64,000 nt of DNA from contig NZ_CP064951.1 in assembly GCF_011751945.2 (NCBI RefSeq), positions 372,001-436,000 of the forward strand. Reading direction: 5' to 3'. The translations under genes were made by a program, and so were the position numbers. Numbering within the stretch: the first letter of the stretch is position 1; each line of letters starts with the position of its first letter. Positions 1 to 7,239 of the stretch are shown one piece after another. Source of the DNA: Actinomyces sp. zg-332 (GTDB lineage Bacteria; Actinomycetota; Actinomycetes; Actinomycetales; Actinomycetaceae). The notes below the pieces were generated by a model that saw nothing but the letters and a program-made list of their open reading frames with translations, did no database searches and was not told the DNA's origin.

Positions 1-854
1 TTATCATGTATATCTTTTGCTTCTTGTTTTAGAACGTTTTCTAGCTGTTTACCGCAGGTTAGTATTGAAGCAGAATCGCCACTATCATAAGCATCTATTA
101 AGTTAGAATAGGTATCACCGGGAAACTTTGAATCTATAGGCAAATAAATAAACTTGTCGTCATCTGCTGGTAGTTTTACAGCAAATTCAACTCTTTCACG
201 ACTTCCTTTTTTCATCGGTATATTAGTGTCATACTGTTCAGGAGATAAAATTTCCTCAAGAATAGCACCTAGCTGAAATTCCCCTAAAATACCTCTTGTT
301 TTTACATTAGATAAAACTTTCTTCAAATCTCCAACACCAGTTGCTAGAGTTTGCATTTCACCTAAACCTTTGTAAACTTTTTCTAAGTTTTCACTCACAT
401 TAGCGAAAGATTTAGCTATGCGATCTTCGAGGGTTTTTTGTAGCTTTTCATCAACTGTTTGACGCATTTCATCAAGTTTTTTAACATTAGTGTTTTGGAT
501 TTTCTCTAGGCGCTCTTCTAGTGTTTGTCTAACTTTTTCTAGGCTTTCATTAGTATTAACTGAAGATTTTCCAATATTAGTAGAAATATTATCCAAATTG
601 TCTTTAACAGTTTTATAAAGCAAATTCTGATTCGAATTTAATGTTTGCTGTAAATTATTAAAGCTAGAATTTTGAGATTGCACATATACTTCTAAAAGTT
701 GACTAATAGTTTCACGGTCACGTTTTTGTTCTATTTGTATTGTTTCTTCAATTTGTTTCACAATACTTTGATCTTGTCTTTTTGTAATCTTTAAAGCAAT
801 AAATCCCAGTATCACAAGGTTTATAATCAGAAGTATAAGTAGTGCAAATTCCAT
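1..854 (-). CDS. rmuC: DNA recombination protein RmuC (C-terminus cut by window edge)
   Basis: The gene reads leftward from an ATG at 854 and is still open at base 1, so only the first 284 residues are visible. An N-terminal hydrophobic segment (about residues 3-21, starting MEFALLILLI) is followed by a long Gln/Glu/Lys-rich coiled coil (about 25-180). The start of the RmuC domain follows (GVGDLKKVLSNVKTRGILGE), with the conserved stretch IYLPIDSKFPGD. RmuC proteins are membrane-tethered, nuclease-like proteins that limit inverted-repeat recombination. Their exact activity is not settled. An AGGA ribosome site lies just upstream of the start. The downstream part of the gene is outside the window, so its intactness cannot be judged. 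Confidence 0.9.
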   Translation of the reverse strand, partial: MEFALLILLIINLVILGFIALKITKRQDQSIVKQIEETIQIEQKRDRETISQLLEVYVQSQNSSFNNLQQTLNSNQNLLYKTVKDNLDNISTNIGKSSVNTNESLEKVRQTLEERLEKIQNTNVKKLDEMRQTVDEKLQKTLEDRIAKSFANVSENLEKVYKGLGEMQTLATGVGDLKKVLSNVKTRGILGEFQLGAILEEILSPEQYDTNIPMKKGSRERVEFAVKLPADDDKFIYLPIDSKFPGDTYSNLIDAYDSGDSASILTCGKQLENVLKQEAKDIHD

Positions 855-1063
855 TTTATTCCTAGCTTTTATAGTCTTTTAGTATAGTTTAGCTTGTTTT
901 CTTGTCATATTTTTTCAAAAATCAAAAAATGTGGAAAATTAATAAAACTGAAGCTCTTACATAAAGAAACACAGTAAAATATTCACGGTATTCAATGTTG
1001 CAAACAAATCTTTACATTTTAGCAACAAAATTGAATGAAAAGCATAAAGTAACTGTTTATAAA

Positions 1064-2056
1064 TCACTCTTTGGTTTCTAAAATACGGCGTAAAGACTCT
1101 ATACGCAGTTGTGTATTTTCATCAGTTTCCAAGTGTAGCTCGCAAGCTAAATCATCCTTAGAGTGTTTGCACCCTTTAGGACAATTTTGTATTAAATCTG
1201 ATAAATCATCGAAAGCATTTATAACATTTTCGACACTTAAATGTGCTAGCCCAAATGCTCGAACCCCTGGGGTGTCGACTACCCATCCGCCTTTTGGGAG
1301 TTGCAATGCTACGGCAGAAGTAGAAGTATGTCTGCCTTTGCCTGTAACTATATTTACGTGGCCAGTATCTCTATTTGCTTCAGGAATAAGTTCATTAATT
1401 AACGTAGATTTACCGACTCCAGAATGACCTACAAACACACTAAATTCATTTTCTAAACGTTTTTCTAAAGCAGTAGTTCCAATAACGCCGTTTTCGTTTA
1501 TTTCTGTTACAAAAGATTCAATACCTAAAGGAGTATAAAAATTCATGAATTCCTCAGGTGAAGCTAAGTCAGATTTAGTTAGACACAATATTGGTTTCAT
1601 ATTAGCGTTGTAAGCAGCAACTAAACATCTGTCAATCATTCCCATACGTGGAGTAGGATTAGCAAGTGCTACTACTATTACCATAGTGGAAGCATTGGCA
1701 ACAATTAGCTTTTCTCGACTAGTTTCATCACTACTACGCATTAATTCAGTTTTGCGTTCATTTACCTTTACTATTCGAGCAAGAGTGTCTTTCTTACCAG
1801 ACAAATCGCCTACAACTGCAACGCTATCTCCAATTACTATAGAACCTTTTGGCAGTTCTCTAGCTTTTATAGCAACAATATTTGGAACAGAAGAGTCGCT
1901 AAGATTAGTTAAGTGGTAGCGACCTCTATCTACACCTATTACAGTATAGTTAACAGCATCGTCATGTTTAGGACGTATTTTTGTTCTAGGACGTGAAGTT
2001 TTTTTGGGCCTAGTTTTTATTCTCAAATTATCAGTATCTATATTTGTATATCTCAT
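1064..2056 (-). CDS. rsgA: Ribosome small-subunit-dependent GTPase A (RsgA)
   Basis: Circularly permuted GTPase that checks late 30S subunit assembly. The motifs come in the permuted order typical of the family: G4 TKSD at residues 160-163, P-loop GHSGVGKS at 210-217, switch GRHTST at 241-246 and DTPG at 261-264. A C-terminal zinc site follows (C292, C296, H298, C305). An N-terminal OB-like domain covers roughly residues 35-105, preceded by a basic tail of about 30 residues common in actinobacterial members. The 330-residue length is normal. Its ATG overlaps the stop of the upstream DoxX-like gene by 4 bases, so the two are probably co-transcribed. In many actinobacteria aroA sits between these two genes. 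It is absent here. Confidence 0.95.
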   Translation of the reverse strand: MRYTNIDTDNLRIKTRPKKTSRPRTKIRPKHDDAVNYTVIGVDRGRYHLTNLSDSSVPNIVAIKARELPKGSIVIGDSVAVVGDLSGKKDTLARIVKVNERKTELMRSSDETSREKLIVANASTMVIVVALANPTPRMGMIDRCLVAAYNANMKPILCLTKSDLASPEEFMNFYTPLGIESFVTEINENGVIGTTALEKRLENEFSVFVGHSGVGKSTLINELIPEANRDTGHVNIVTGKGRHTSTSAVALQLPKGGWVVDTPGVRAFGLAHLSVENVINAFDDLSDLIQNCPKGCKHSKDDLACELHLETDENTQLRIESLRRILETKE

Positions 2057-2505
2057 TTTGTAATAGTTTTTGTTTTCTGATTGTAGTATTTACGCCACTT
2101 ATGATTAGGGATACCATGTGTGATTAGCAAGGAAACAGATGTAAATAATGTACTATCATAAATCAATTTATTCAATAACTTAAACTTACCTGAAAAGTTC
2201 TTTTCTAGCCAAAAAGGATTTTTCAAAAGTACATTCATAAAAGAAACAGACGTTAGAAATATGGCGTTTAACCGTGAATTTTTGCCTTTCAATAAGCAAA
2301 ATGATGAGAAAATCGTTATAACAGCTAATCCCTTAGATAAAATCTCTAAAATAAACCTATTTTTCTGAATATTTACTTTAGAAGCGACGAACTGTACATT
2401 TTCAACACGTTCAATATGCTTTTCAGTATTGCGTAGAGCATCAATAGACTCTTGGATTAAAACTATGCTAGTTAGTATTCTTGCTAATATTTGAAAAATT
2501 CCCAT
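2053..2505 (-). CDS. DoxX-like small membrane protein
   Basis: A 150-residue protein with an N-terminal hydrophobic helix (ILARILTSIVLIQESIDALRN) that matches the opening of actinobacterial DoxX proteins, including a DALR.xEKHIERV pattern. Two further hydrophobic segments follow (about residues 58-75 and 77-93), then the family-like stretch NPFWLEKN and a fourth hydrophobic segment near 122-133. DoxX proteins are small membrane proteins linked to thiol and oxidative stress. Their position beside sigR/rsrA and rsgA is a recurrent actinobacterial arrangement, and that context supports the call as much as the sequence does. The protein is divergent. The ATG is preceded directly by AAGGA, which is closer than usual for a ribosome site. 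Confidence 0.7.
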   Translation of the reverse strand: MGIFQILARILTSIVLIQESIDALRNTEKHIERVENVQFVASKVNIQKNRFILEILSKGLAVITIFSSFCLLKGKNSRLNAIFLTSVSFMNVLLKNPFWLEKNFSGKFKLLNKLIYDSTLFTSVSLLITHGIPNHKWRKYYNQKTKTITK

Positions 2506-2732
2506 TCCTTAATGCTGACTTATTTTTCCTGAAAATTCAAAATTTTTCTCCCAAAAGTTTGTAAAAGTTATAAGAAAGAATAAATACCTGAAATTTTATG
2601 TGCAACGGAATATACAATAGTTTTCAGTAAAACATTGCATTAAGTTACATAAACGTGGCGATAAGTAGTGAGTTAAAGTATTAGTTATACTTTAATGATA
2701 TTTAACAGGAATAATATATAATTAATATTGTT

Positions 2733-3302
2733 ATGGATATTATAGAAACCGAGAAAGTAGTCGAGTTCGAAGAGCTAGCGATACCATATATCGACCAGCT
2801 GTATTCGGTGGCTTTAAAAATGACTATGAATTCTCAAGATGCACAAGACTTAGTGCAAGAGACATATATGAAAGCATATCGTTCTTTTCACCAGTTTAGA
2901 AAAGACACGAATATGAAGGCATGGCTATACACTATCCTTACAAATACTTTCATAAATATGTATAGAAAAAAGCAAAAAGCTCCACAAATTATTGATAGTG
3001 AAGATATAAACGATTGGCAACTTAACAGTAGCCATTCAGCTAATACTATCGGACTGCGGTCAGCTGAAACTGAGGTTTTGGAATCTTTATCTGATGAAAA
3101 AATCAAAGAGGCAATGGCTGGTTTATCAAAAGACTATCAATTAGTAGTATATTTCGCTGATATTGAAGGATACTCTTACAAGGAAATATCTGACTTATTG
3201 GATATCCCTGTAGGAACTGTAATGTCTCGTCTGCATAGAGCAAGGCTAAAATTACGTAAAACATTATCCGAATATGCACATGAAATGGGAATAATAAAAT
3301 GA
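2733..3302 (+). CDS. sigR: ECF sigma factor, SigR/SigH type
   Basis: A 189-residue group 4 sigma factor. Region 2 is clear ([22 protein letters not shown], with [19 protein letters not shown] after it). Region 4 ends in a helix-turn-helix ([20 protein letters not shown]). The opening closely follows the SigR/SigH pattern ([16 protein letters not shown]). It is the thiol-stress sigma factor held inactive by RsrA until disulfide stress. Its stop overlaps the start of the rsrA gene by 4 bases, so the two are translationally coupled. No good ribosome site precedes the ATG at 2733. It is the start that matches the family length, but a site a few codons away is possible. The partner anti-sigma factor next door makes the subfamily call firm. 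Confidence 0.93.
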   Translation: MDIIETEKVVEFEELAIPYIDQLYSVALKMTMNSQDAQDLVQETYMKAYRSFHQFRKDTNMKAWLYTILTNTFINMYRKKQKAPQIIDSEDINDWQLNSSHSANTIGLRSAETEVLESLSDEKIKEAMAGLSKDYQLVVYFADIEGYSYKEISDLLDIPVGTVMSRLHRARLKLRKTLSEYAHEMGIIK

Positions 3303-3574
3303 GCTGTGAAGGTAAAGATAAATCAACTTGTGAAGAATTGATTGAAAACTTGTTTCAATACGTTGATAACGAGTTAGATGAGAAGATGGATGAACGTTTC
3401 CAAATACATATTCAAAAATGTGGACATTGTAAAGACTACGCTGAAGCTGAAAGACACGTTAGATATATCTTAAAAAAGAAATGTTGTGATAAAGCACCTA
3501 CTGAACTCAAAGATAAAATTCACTCGCAACTTATAGTATTAAACAAAATAATTAATGATGAATATAAAATGTAA
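3299..3574 (+). CDS. rsrA: Zinc-containing anti-sigma factor RsrA
   Basis: A 91-residue ZAS-family anti-sigma factor. The zinc ligands fall at C11, H37, C41 and C44 (H-x3-C-x2-C), the same numbering as in the Streptomyces RsrA paradigm. An extra Cys pair lies at C62-C63 and another Cys at C3. In the family, oxidation forms a disulfide that expels zinc and frees the sigma factor. All the residues needed for that switch are present, so redox control is very likely. The start overlaps the sigR stop (ATGA), giving a two-gene operon. The bL37 gene begins 75 bases downstream. Confidence 0.93.
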   Translation: MSCEGKDKSTCEELIENLFQYVDNELDEKMDERFQIHIQKCGHCKDYAEAERHVRYILKKKCCDKAPTELKDKIHSQLIVLNKIINDEYKM

Positions 3575-3649
3575 ACTTTCAAATAAAGTTTATAAAACAG
3601 CGTAAACGTGGTAATCTAATCAAGTATTAATATAAAAGGAGTTTCTAAA

Positions 3650-3724
3650 ATGAGCAAACGCGGACGTAAACGTCGTAGTCGCAAGGGAAATGCTGCAAAC
3701 CATGGAAAGCGCCCAAACGCATAA
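3650..3724 (+). CDS. 50S ribosomal protein bL37 (24 residues)
   Basis: A tiny very basic protein of 24 codons, starting MSKRGRKRRSRKGN and ending ANHGKRPNA. It matches the actinobacterial ribosomal protein bL37 pattern (K-R-G-R-K-K-R...ANHGKRPN) known from mycobacterial 50S subunits. An AAAGGAG ribosome site lies 8 bases before the ATG, and a rho-independent terminator begins 16 bases after the stop. A gene this short is easily missed. Placement just after rsrA links a ribosome component to the thiol-stress operon by position, though it may have its own promoter in the 75-base gap. Confidence 0.85.
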   Translation: MSKRGRKRRSRKGNAANHGKRPNA

Positions 3725-3740
3725 TGTTTGAATTTGTTTA

Positions 3741-3771
3741 AATTGTGGAGCTTTTGGCTCCGCAATTTTTA
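3741..3771 (+). terminator. Rho-independent terminator after bL37
   Basis: An 11-bp stem (AATTGTGGAGC pairing with GCTCCGCAATT, one G-U pair) with a 5-base TTTTG loop is followed directly by a T run. It closes the sigR-rsrA-bL37 unit. Confidence 0.9.
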
Positions 3772-4311
3772 TTTAAACTATTTTTCCTATTTTTGCTAAT
3801 TTTATAGCTAAATGTGGCTGTTTATTGCCTTATACTTTCATTAGATTTATCTATTAGAGCTATCTAAGCTCTAAATGTTTTTATTAGCATTTCCTAGTGT
3901 TATTAGATGTCAAATAGCTCAGTATCTCTACTGAATTTGCCCAGCAATCAACAATAAGTGTACTTTATCTTAGCTCTTAGTTCTTAGCTTTAGCAGTATT
4001 TTCTCTAAAACTTCTATCTAAATATTGCTGGCTTTCACTTTTGCTCCCATTTTTTAGTTTTCGTGAAGTTTAATAAACGGTTATTAACTTACAAAATGTT
4101 TATAAGAGCTTATTAATTGTTAATACAATTTGCTCATTTTATAAAAGCTGAGTAGCAAATTGATGTGAATAATCAAGGCAAAGCTAATAAATAGGATAGT
4201 CAGATAAACTTATTAAGACACAACATATTTACTAAGCGAATCAGAACGTAATATGCAAGCTACACTTTCAAAATTAACGAGCGAGCAGGTAACAGAGGAA
4301 TAACTAAAAAC
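3772..4311. other. Gene-free interval between bL37 and the SGNH gene
   Basis: No open frame with a ribosome site was found. A second hairpin at 3854-3874 (TTAGAGCT, 5-base loop, AGCTCTAA) is followed by ATGTTTTTATT and may be a weak back-up terminator. The remainder is AT-rich with no recognisable RNA gene. Confidence 0.5.
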
Positions 4312-4914
4312 CTAAATATTTTCTATAGAGGTTTCAGACCCCATCCACTCGCACCATCCATAGTGTAATACCAGCCAAGCCAGCAATCCATACCCAGTTT
4401 GACCTGGATGCAAGCCGTCACCAACATTAAAATCAGTCAACCACTGATCATGCTCACGCAAAGGGGTAAAAGTATCCACGTATTTTATACTTCTGCGTTC
4501 GCATACGTTTTGATAGCCAGCAGAAAGTTCTTGTAAAGCATGCTGATCAATATAAGGCAAAGCACAAGGACCCACTACGAAAATATCTATATCATAGGCA
4601 CTAACACTATCAAGTATATTAGCCAAATTAAGTCTAGAACGAGTTGAAGATATCCCTTGAGTAATATCTCCAACACCTAAATTAATCACTAGCTTGTTCT
4701 CAGAAGTATTTGAAAAACGTGGAAAACATTCTTTTTCCCAGCGATCTAGCAAAGTAGATGAAGTATCGCCTGGTAACCCTAAAGGCATAACATATATAGG
4801 TACATTTCTTTGAACACGTGACATCACGCGACCAAGCCATCCAAGACTACGTTCATCTCCGGCGCCTAATGTTATTTCATCGCCTAGAACACATAATCGA
4901 ACACTTTGAGCCAT
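4312..4914 (-). CDS. SGNH/GDSL-type hydrolase-like protein lacking the usual Ser nucleophile
   Basis: A 200-residue SGNH-fold protein. Block I reads GDEIT at residues 11-15, where active esterases have GDS. Block III reads NLGVGD (79-83), where the Asn of GxND is missing. Block V, DGLHP (166-170), keeps Asp and His. The residues around block I (GDERSLGWLGRVMSR) fit an actinobacterial subfamily that I recall as also having GDE at this place, so the change may be a family trait rather than a local mutation. Its function is unknown and classical Ser hydrolysis looks unlikely. There is no signal peptide, so it is cytoplasmic. A GAGGGAA ribosome site precedes the ATG. It is divergent from the phosphatase gene to its right. 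Confidence 0.8.
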   Translation of the reverse strand: MAQSVRLCVLGDEITLGAGDERSLGWLGRVMSRVQRNVPIYVMPLGLPGDTSSTLLDRWEKECFPRFSNTSENKLVINLGVGDITQGISSTRSRLNLANILDSVSAYDIDIFVVGPCALPYIDQHALQELSAGYQNVCERRSIKYVDTFTPLREHDQWLTDFNVGDGLHPGQTGYGLLAWLVLHYGWCEWMGSETSIENI

Positions 4915-5176
4915 TATTCCCTCTTAAATAACTTTAGTACTATATATTATGTTACATCATATGCTTAATAGATGATATGTTGTTTTTAAAGTTAGTTCTA
5001 TTATTGTAATGATAATGTAAAAAATAAGTATATTTCTATACAATGTAACATTTTATTACTAGTAAGTAGTTAATTTTATAAAGACTAGCTAAAGGACAAA
5101 AGCCAATTTTCAGGTAATATTAAAATAGGGTTTCAAAACAGTTATTTTGGTTTCATATTTATAAATTGGAGTTGCG

Positions 5177-5626
5177 ATGATAAAAGTATTATTTGTATGT
5201 CATGGGAATATATGTAGAAGTACTATGGCTGAGTCTGTTTTCAACTACATGATTAGACAAAAGGGAATAGAAGATGACTTCATTGTTTCATCAGCTGCAA
5301 CAAGTACTGAAGAAATAGGAAATCCTGTACACCACGGCACTGTTAAGAAACTAAAGGAAAAGAACATTCCAGTTACACCTCATAAAGCTATTCAGATAAC
5401 CAAAACTGATTTTGATAAATACGATTACATCATTGGGATGGACAGCGCTAATATAAGGAATTTAAATAGGATAGCTGGGGATAAAGCTGAAAAAGTTTAT
5501 AAGCTATTAACTTTTGCTAGTCAAAGTCGAGATATAGCTGATCCATGGTATACAGGAGACTTTGAAGAAACTTATCAAGACGTTTGTAAAGGCTTAGAAG
5601 GATTTTTGCAAACTTTAGGGAAATAG
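5177..5626 (+). CDS. Low-molecular-weight protein tyrosine phosphatase
   Basis: A 149-residue cytoplasmic phosphatase. The P-loop CHGNICRS begins at the nucleophile C8, with C13 and R14 in the family positions. The general acid is the Asp of DPWY (D122). Length and order match the LMW-PTP family. GGAG lies 8 bases before the ATG at 5177. The substrate is not evident: no tyrosine kinase or capsule genes are adjacent, so it could be a general or arginine/tyrosine phosphatase. A YbaK-type gene follows after about 155 bases. Confidence 0.93.
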   Translation: MIKVLFVCHGNICRSTMAESVFNYMIRQKGIEDDFIVSSAATSTEEIGNPVHHGTVKKLKEKNIPVTPHKAIQITKTDFDKYDYIIGMDSANIRNLNRIAGDKAEKVYKLLTFASQSRDIADPWYTGDFEETYQDVCKGLEGFLQTLGK

Positions 5627-5782
5627 TATTGAGATTTCGTGTAGTGACGTGAGGTTTTAGCTTGAGAATACTTATAATGTAAAAATTACGAATAGATACG
5701 CAAATACTACTATTGGTTTTTATAAAGTATCTTTAGCGTGGTATGAGTGTCAGAAATTCAATGCTTAAGGGAGCAAGAAACT

Positions 5783-6256
5783 GTGATTAATCTAGAAGAA
5801 AAATTTAAAGACGCCAATATTGATTTTGAGCTATACAACCATCGAGCTATTTATACTAATGAAGATGCATTGGTTGTGAAAGAGGAACAAGGTTTTAAAG
5901 GCACAGAAACAAAAAGTTTATATTTAAAGGATAAACAGGATAACAACTACGTCTTTCTAACATTTACTACCAAAAGAAGTGATTTTAAGAAAATAAGTAA
6001 TCTTGTAGGAAAAAGGCTTTCTGTGGTATCTACAGAAGTTATGGAGGAAACAACTGGTCAAAAATCAGGAGCTGTATCTCCTTTCGGCTATGAAACACGT
6101 GTGCCTGTAATTATTGATGAAGAATTACTTTCCCATGAAAAACTTGTATTTGCACCTGGTCGTCCGGACCAAACTATGGTTATAAAAGTTGCTGATTTGG
6201 ACAAAATTATCAAAGTGCTTGATTTGGAAACTTATTTACTACCAAGCGGCGAATAA
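5783..6256 (+). CDS. YbaK/EbsC-family aminoacyl-tRNA deacylase (ProXp-like)
   Basis: A single YbaK domain of about 157 residues. The N-terminal pattern FKDANIDFELYNHRAIYTNEDA is typical, and the core KSLYLKD...GAVSPFGYETRVPVIIDEEL matches the family (G-x-VSPFG). These proteins hydrolyse mischarged tRNA, usually Ala- or Cys-tRNA(Pro), in trans. I place the start at the GTG at 5783 because AAGGGAG lies 9 bases upstream and the protein then begins like its relatives. An in-frame GTG at 5747 would add 12 residues but has no ribosome site. Confidence 0.85.
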   Translation: MINLEEKFKDANIDFELYNHRAIYTNEDALVVKEEQGFKGTETKSLYLKDKQDNNYVFLTFTTKRSDFKKISNLVGKRLSVVSTEVMEETTGQKSGAVSPFGYETRVPVIIDEELLSHEKLVFAPGRPDQTMVIKVADLDKIIKVLDLETYLLPSGE

Positions 6257-7239
6257 AAACATTCGAAATTTTACACGAGGCTGATGTGGTTTTACGAATA
6301 CTAGTTTAAGTCACGAGTACGAATTTTAAGGATATCCGTAATTACTGAGCAACAATATTAATGTGGGCTTATTGTAAAAGAATCTCCTAGTATTATTGGG
6401 GTTTTACTTGAGCTAGGCAAAGTAGGTTGTATTACGTTTAGAGGTAATTTCTAGGCTTTAGAAAGAAAACTCGGTAAAAAACTAATAAAACGTGTACCTT
6501 AATAAGAAAAATGTAGATTATGCACACCTGATAAGGCAAAAAAGCTTATGACTATTTAAAAACGAGAAGAACTATACTCAAAAAAGGCTATTTTGATAGA
6601 ACTATCTCTTAGAAAGAAATATATTGTTACTACTTTTAAAATAAAGTGAGTAAGAACGTTGATGATGAATGACACTTTGTGAGAAAAGTAGAGCCAAAGG
6701 ATTAGAAAATAAAGTAACAGCAAGACTTAAAGTAACAAATAACTAAGTACACTCTAAAAGTAAAACACGATTGCTAGAATTGAAAATGTTTATTCGTGGA
6801 AAGTAAAATCAGTCAAGTTGTATAAGATACGATTTTACGACTTTTAACTAAACAAAATGAGCATGAATAGTAAAAATATTTTACCTAAAAGTAAAAAATG
6901 CTTACTCGCAAATATATTCATGATTTAACAGGTAATTCACGGAAATATTTACAAACTTTAGGGAAAGTGCGTGAATTTGTATACATGAAATACATAGTAA
7001 AGTACACAAAGGATATCGCGACAAAATGTATCGCAAGCTGAAACGAATCCCAGCTTGCGATGACACTGTCTAGATACTGCAATCAGAGTAACCTATAAGC
7101 GACTACTTAGAATTATGGTAGGTGGCTAAAGCTACTAAAGTTTTAACAATAAACTAAAATCTTACTTAGTTGCCTTCTTAATTACTTATTTAGTTATCTA
7201 TCTGCCTAGTAACTAAGTAACTAACTTCTAACTAAAATC
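6257..7239. other. Gene-free interval of about 1 kb, possibly with decayed coding DNA
   Basis: No intact gene was found. A short open stretch at 6362-6454 (CGLIVKESPSIIGVLLELG and on to a stop) looks protein-like and is weakly reminiscent of a transposase core, but it is broken by stops and frame changes on both sides. A strong inverted repeat lies at 7030-7061. Near 7161-7220 the decamer TTACTTAGTT and its complement AACTAAGTAA occur about 40 bases apart. The interval lies between the YbaK gene and the 3' end of kgd. Confidence 0.45.
7029..7062 (-). terminator. Inverted repeat, possible kgd terminator
   Basis: ATCGCAAGCTG (7030-7040) pairs perfectly over 11 bp with CAGCTTGCGAT (7051-7061) around a 10-base loop. 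Read on the minus strand the stem is followed by ACATTTTGT, a weak T run. It lies about 180 bases beyond the kgd stop, so it could terminate kgd. It could also be an unrelated palindrome. Confidence 0.45.

Noticed and set aside
1071-1427. 118-codon plus-strand frame inside rsgA
   Set aside because: Antisense shadow of a clear rsgA gene. No ribosome site and no family resemblance.
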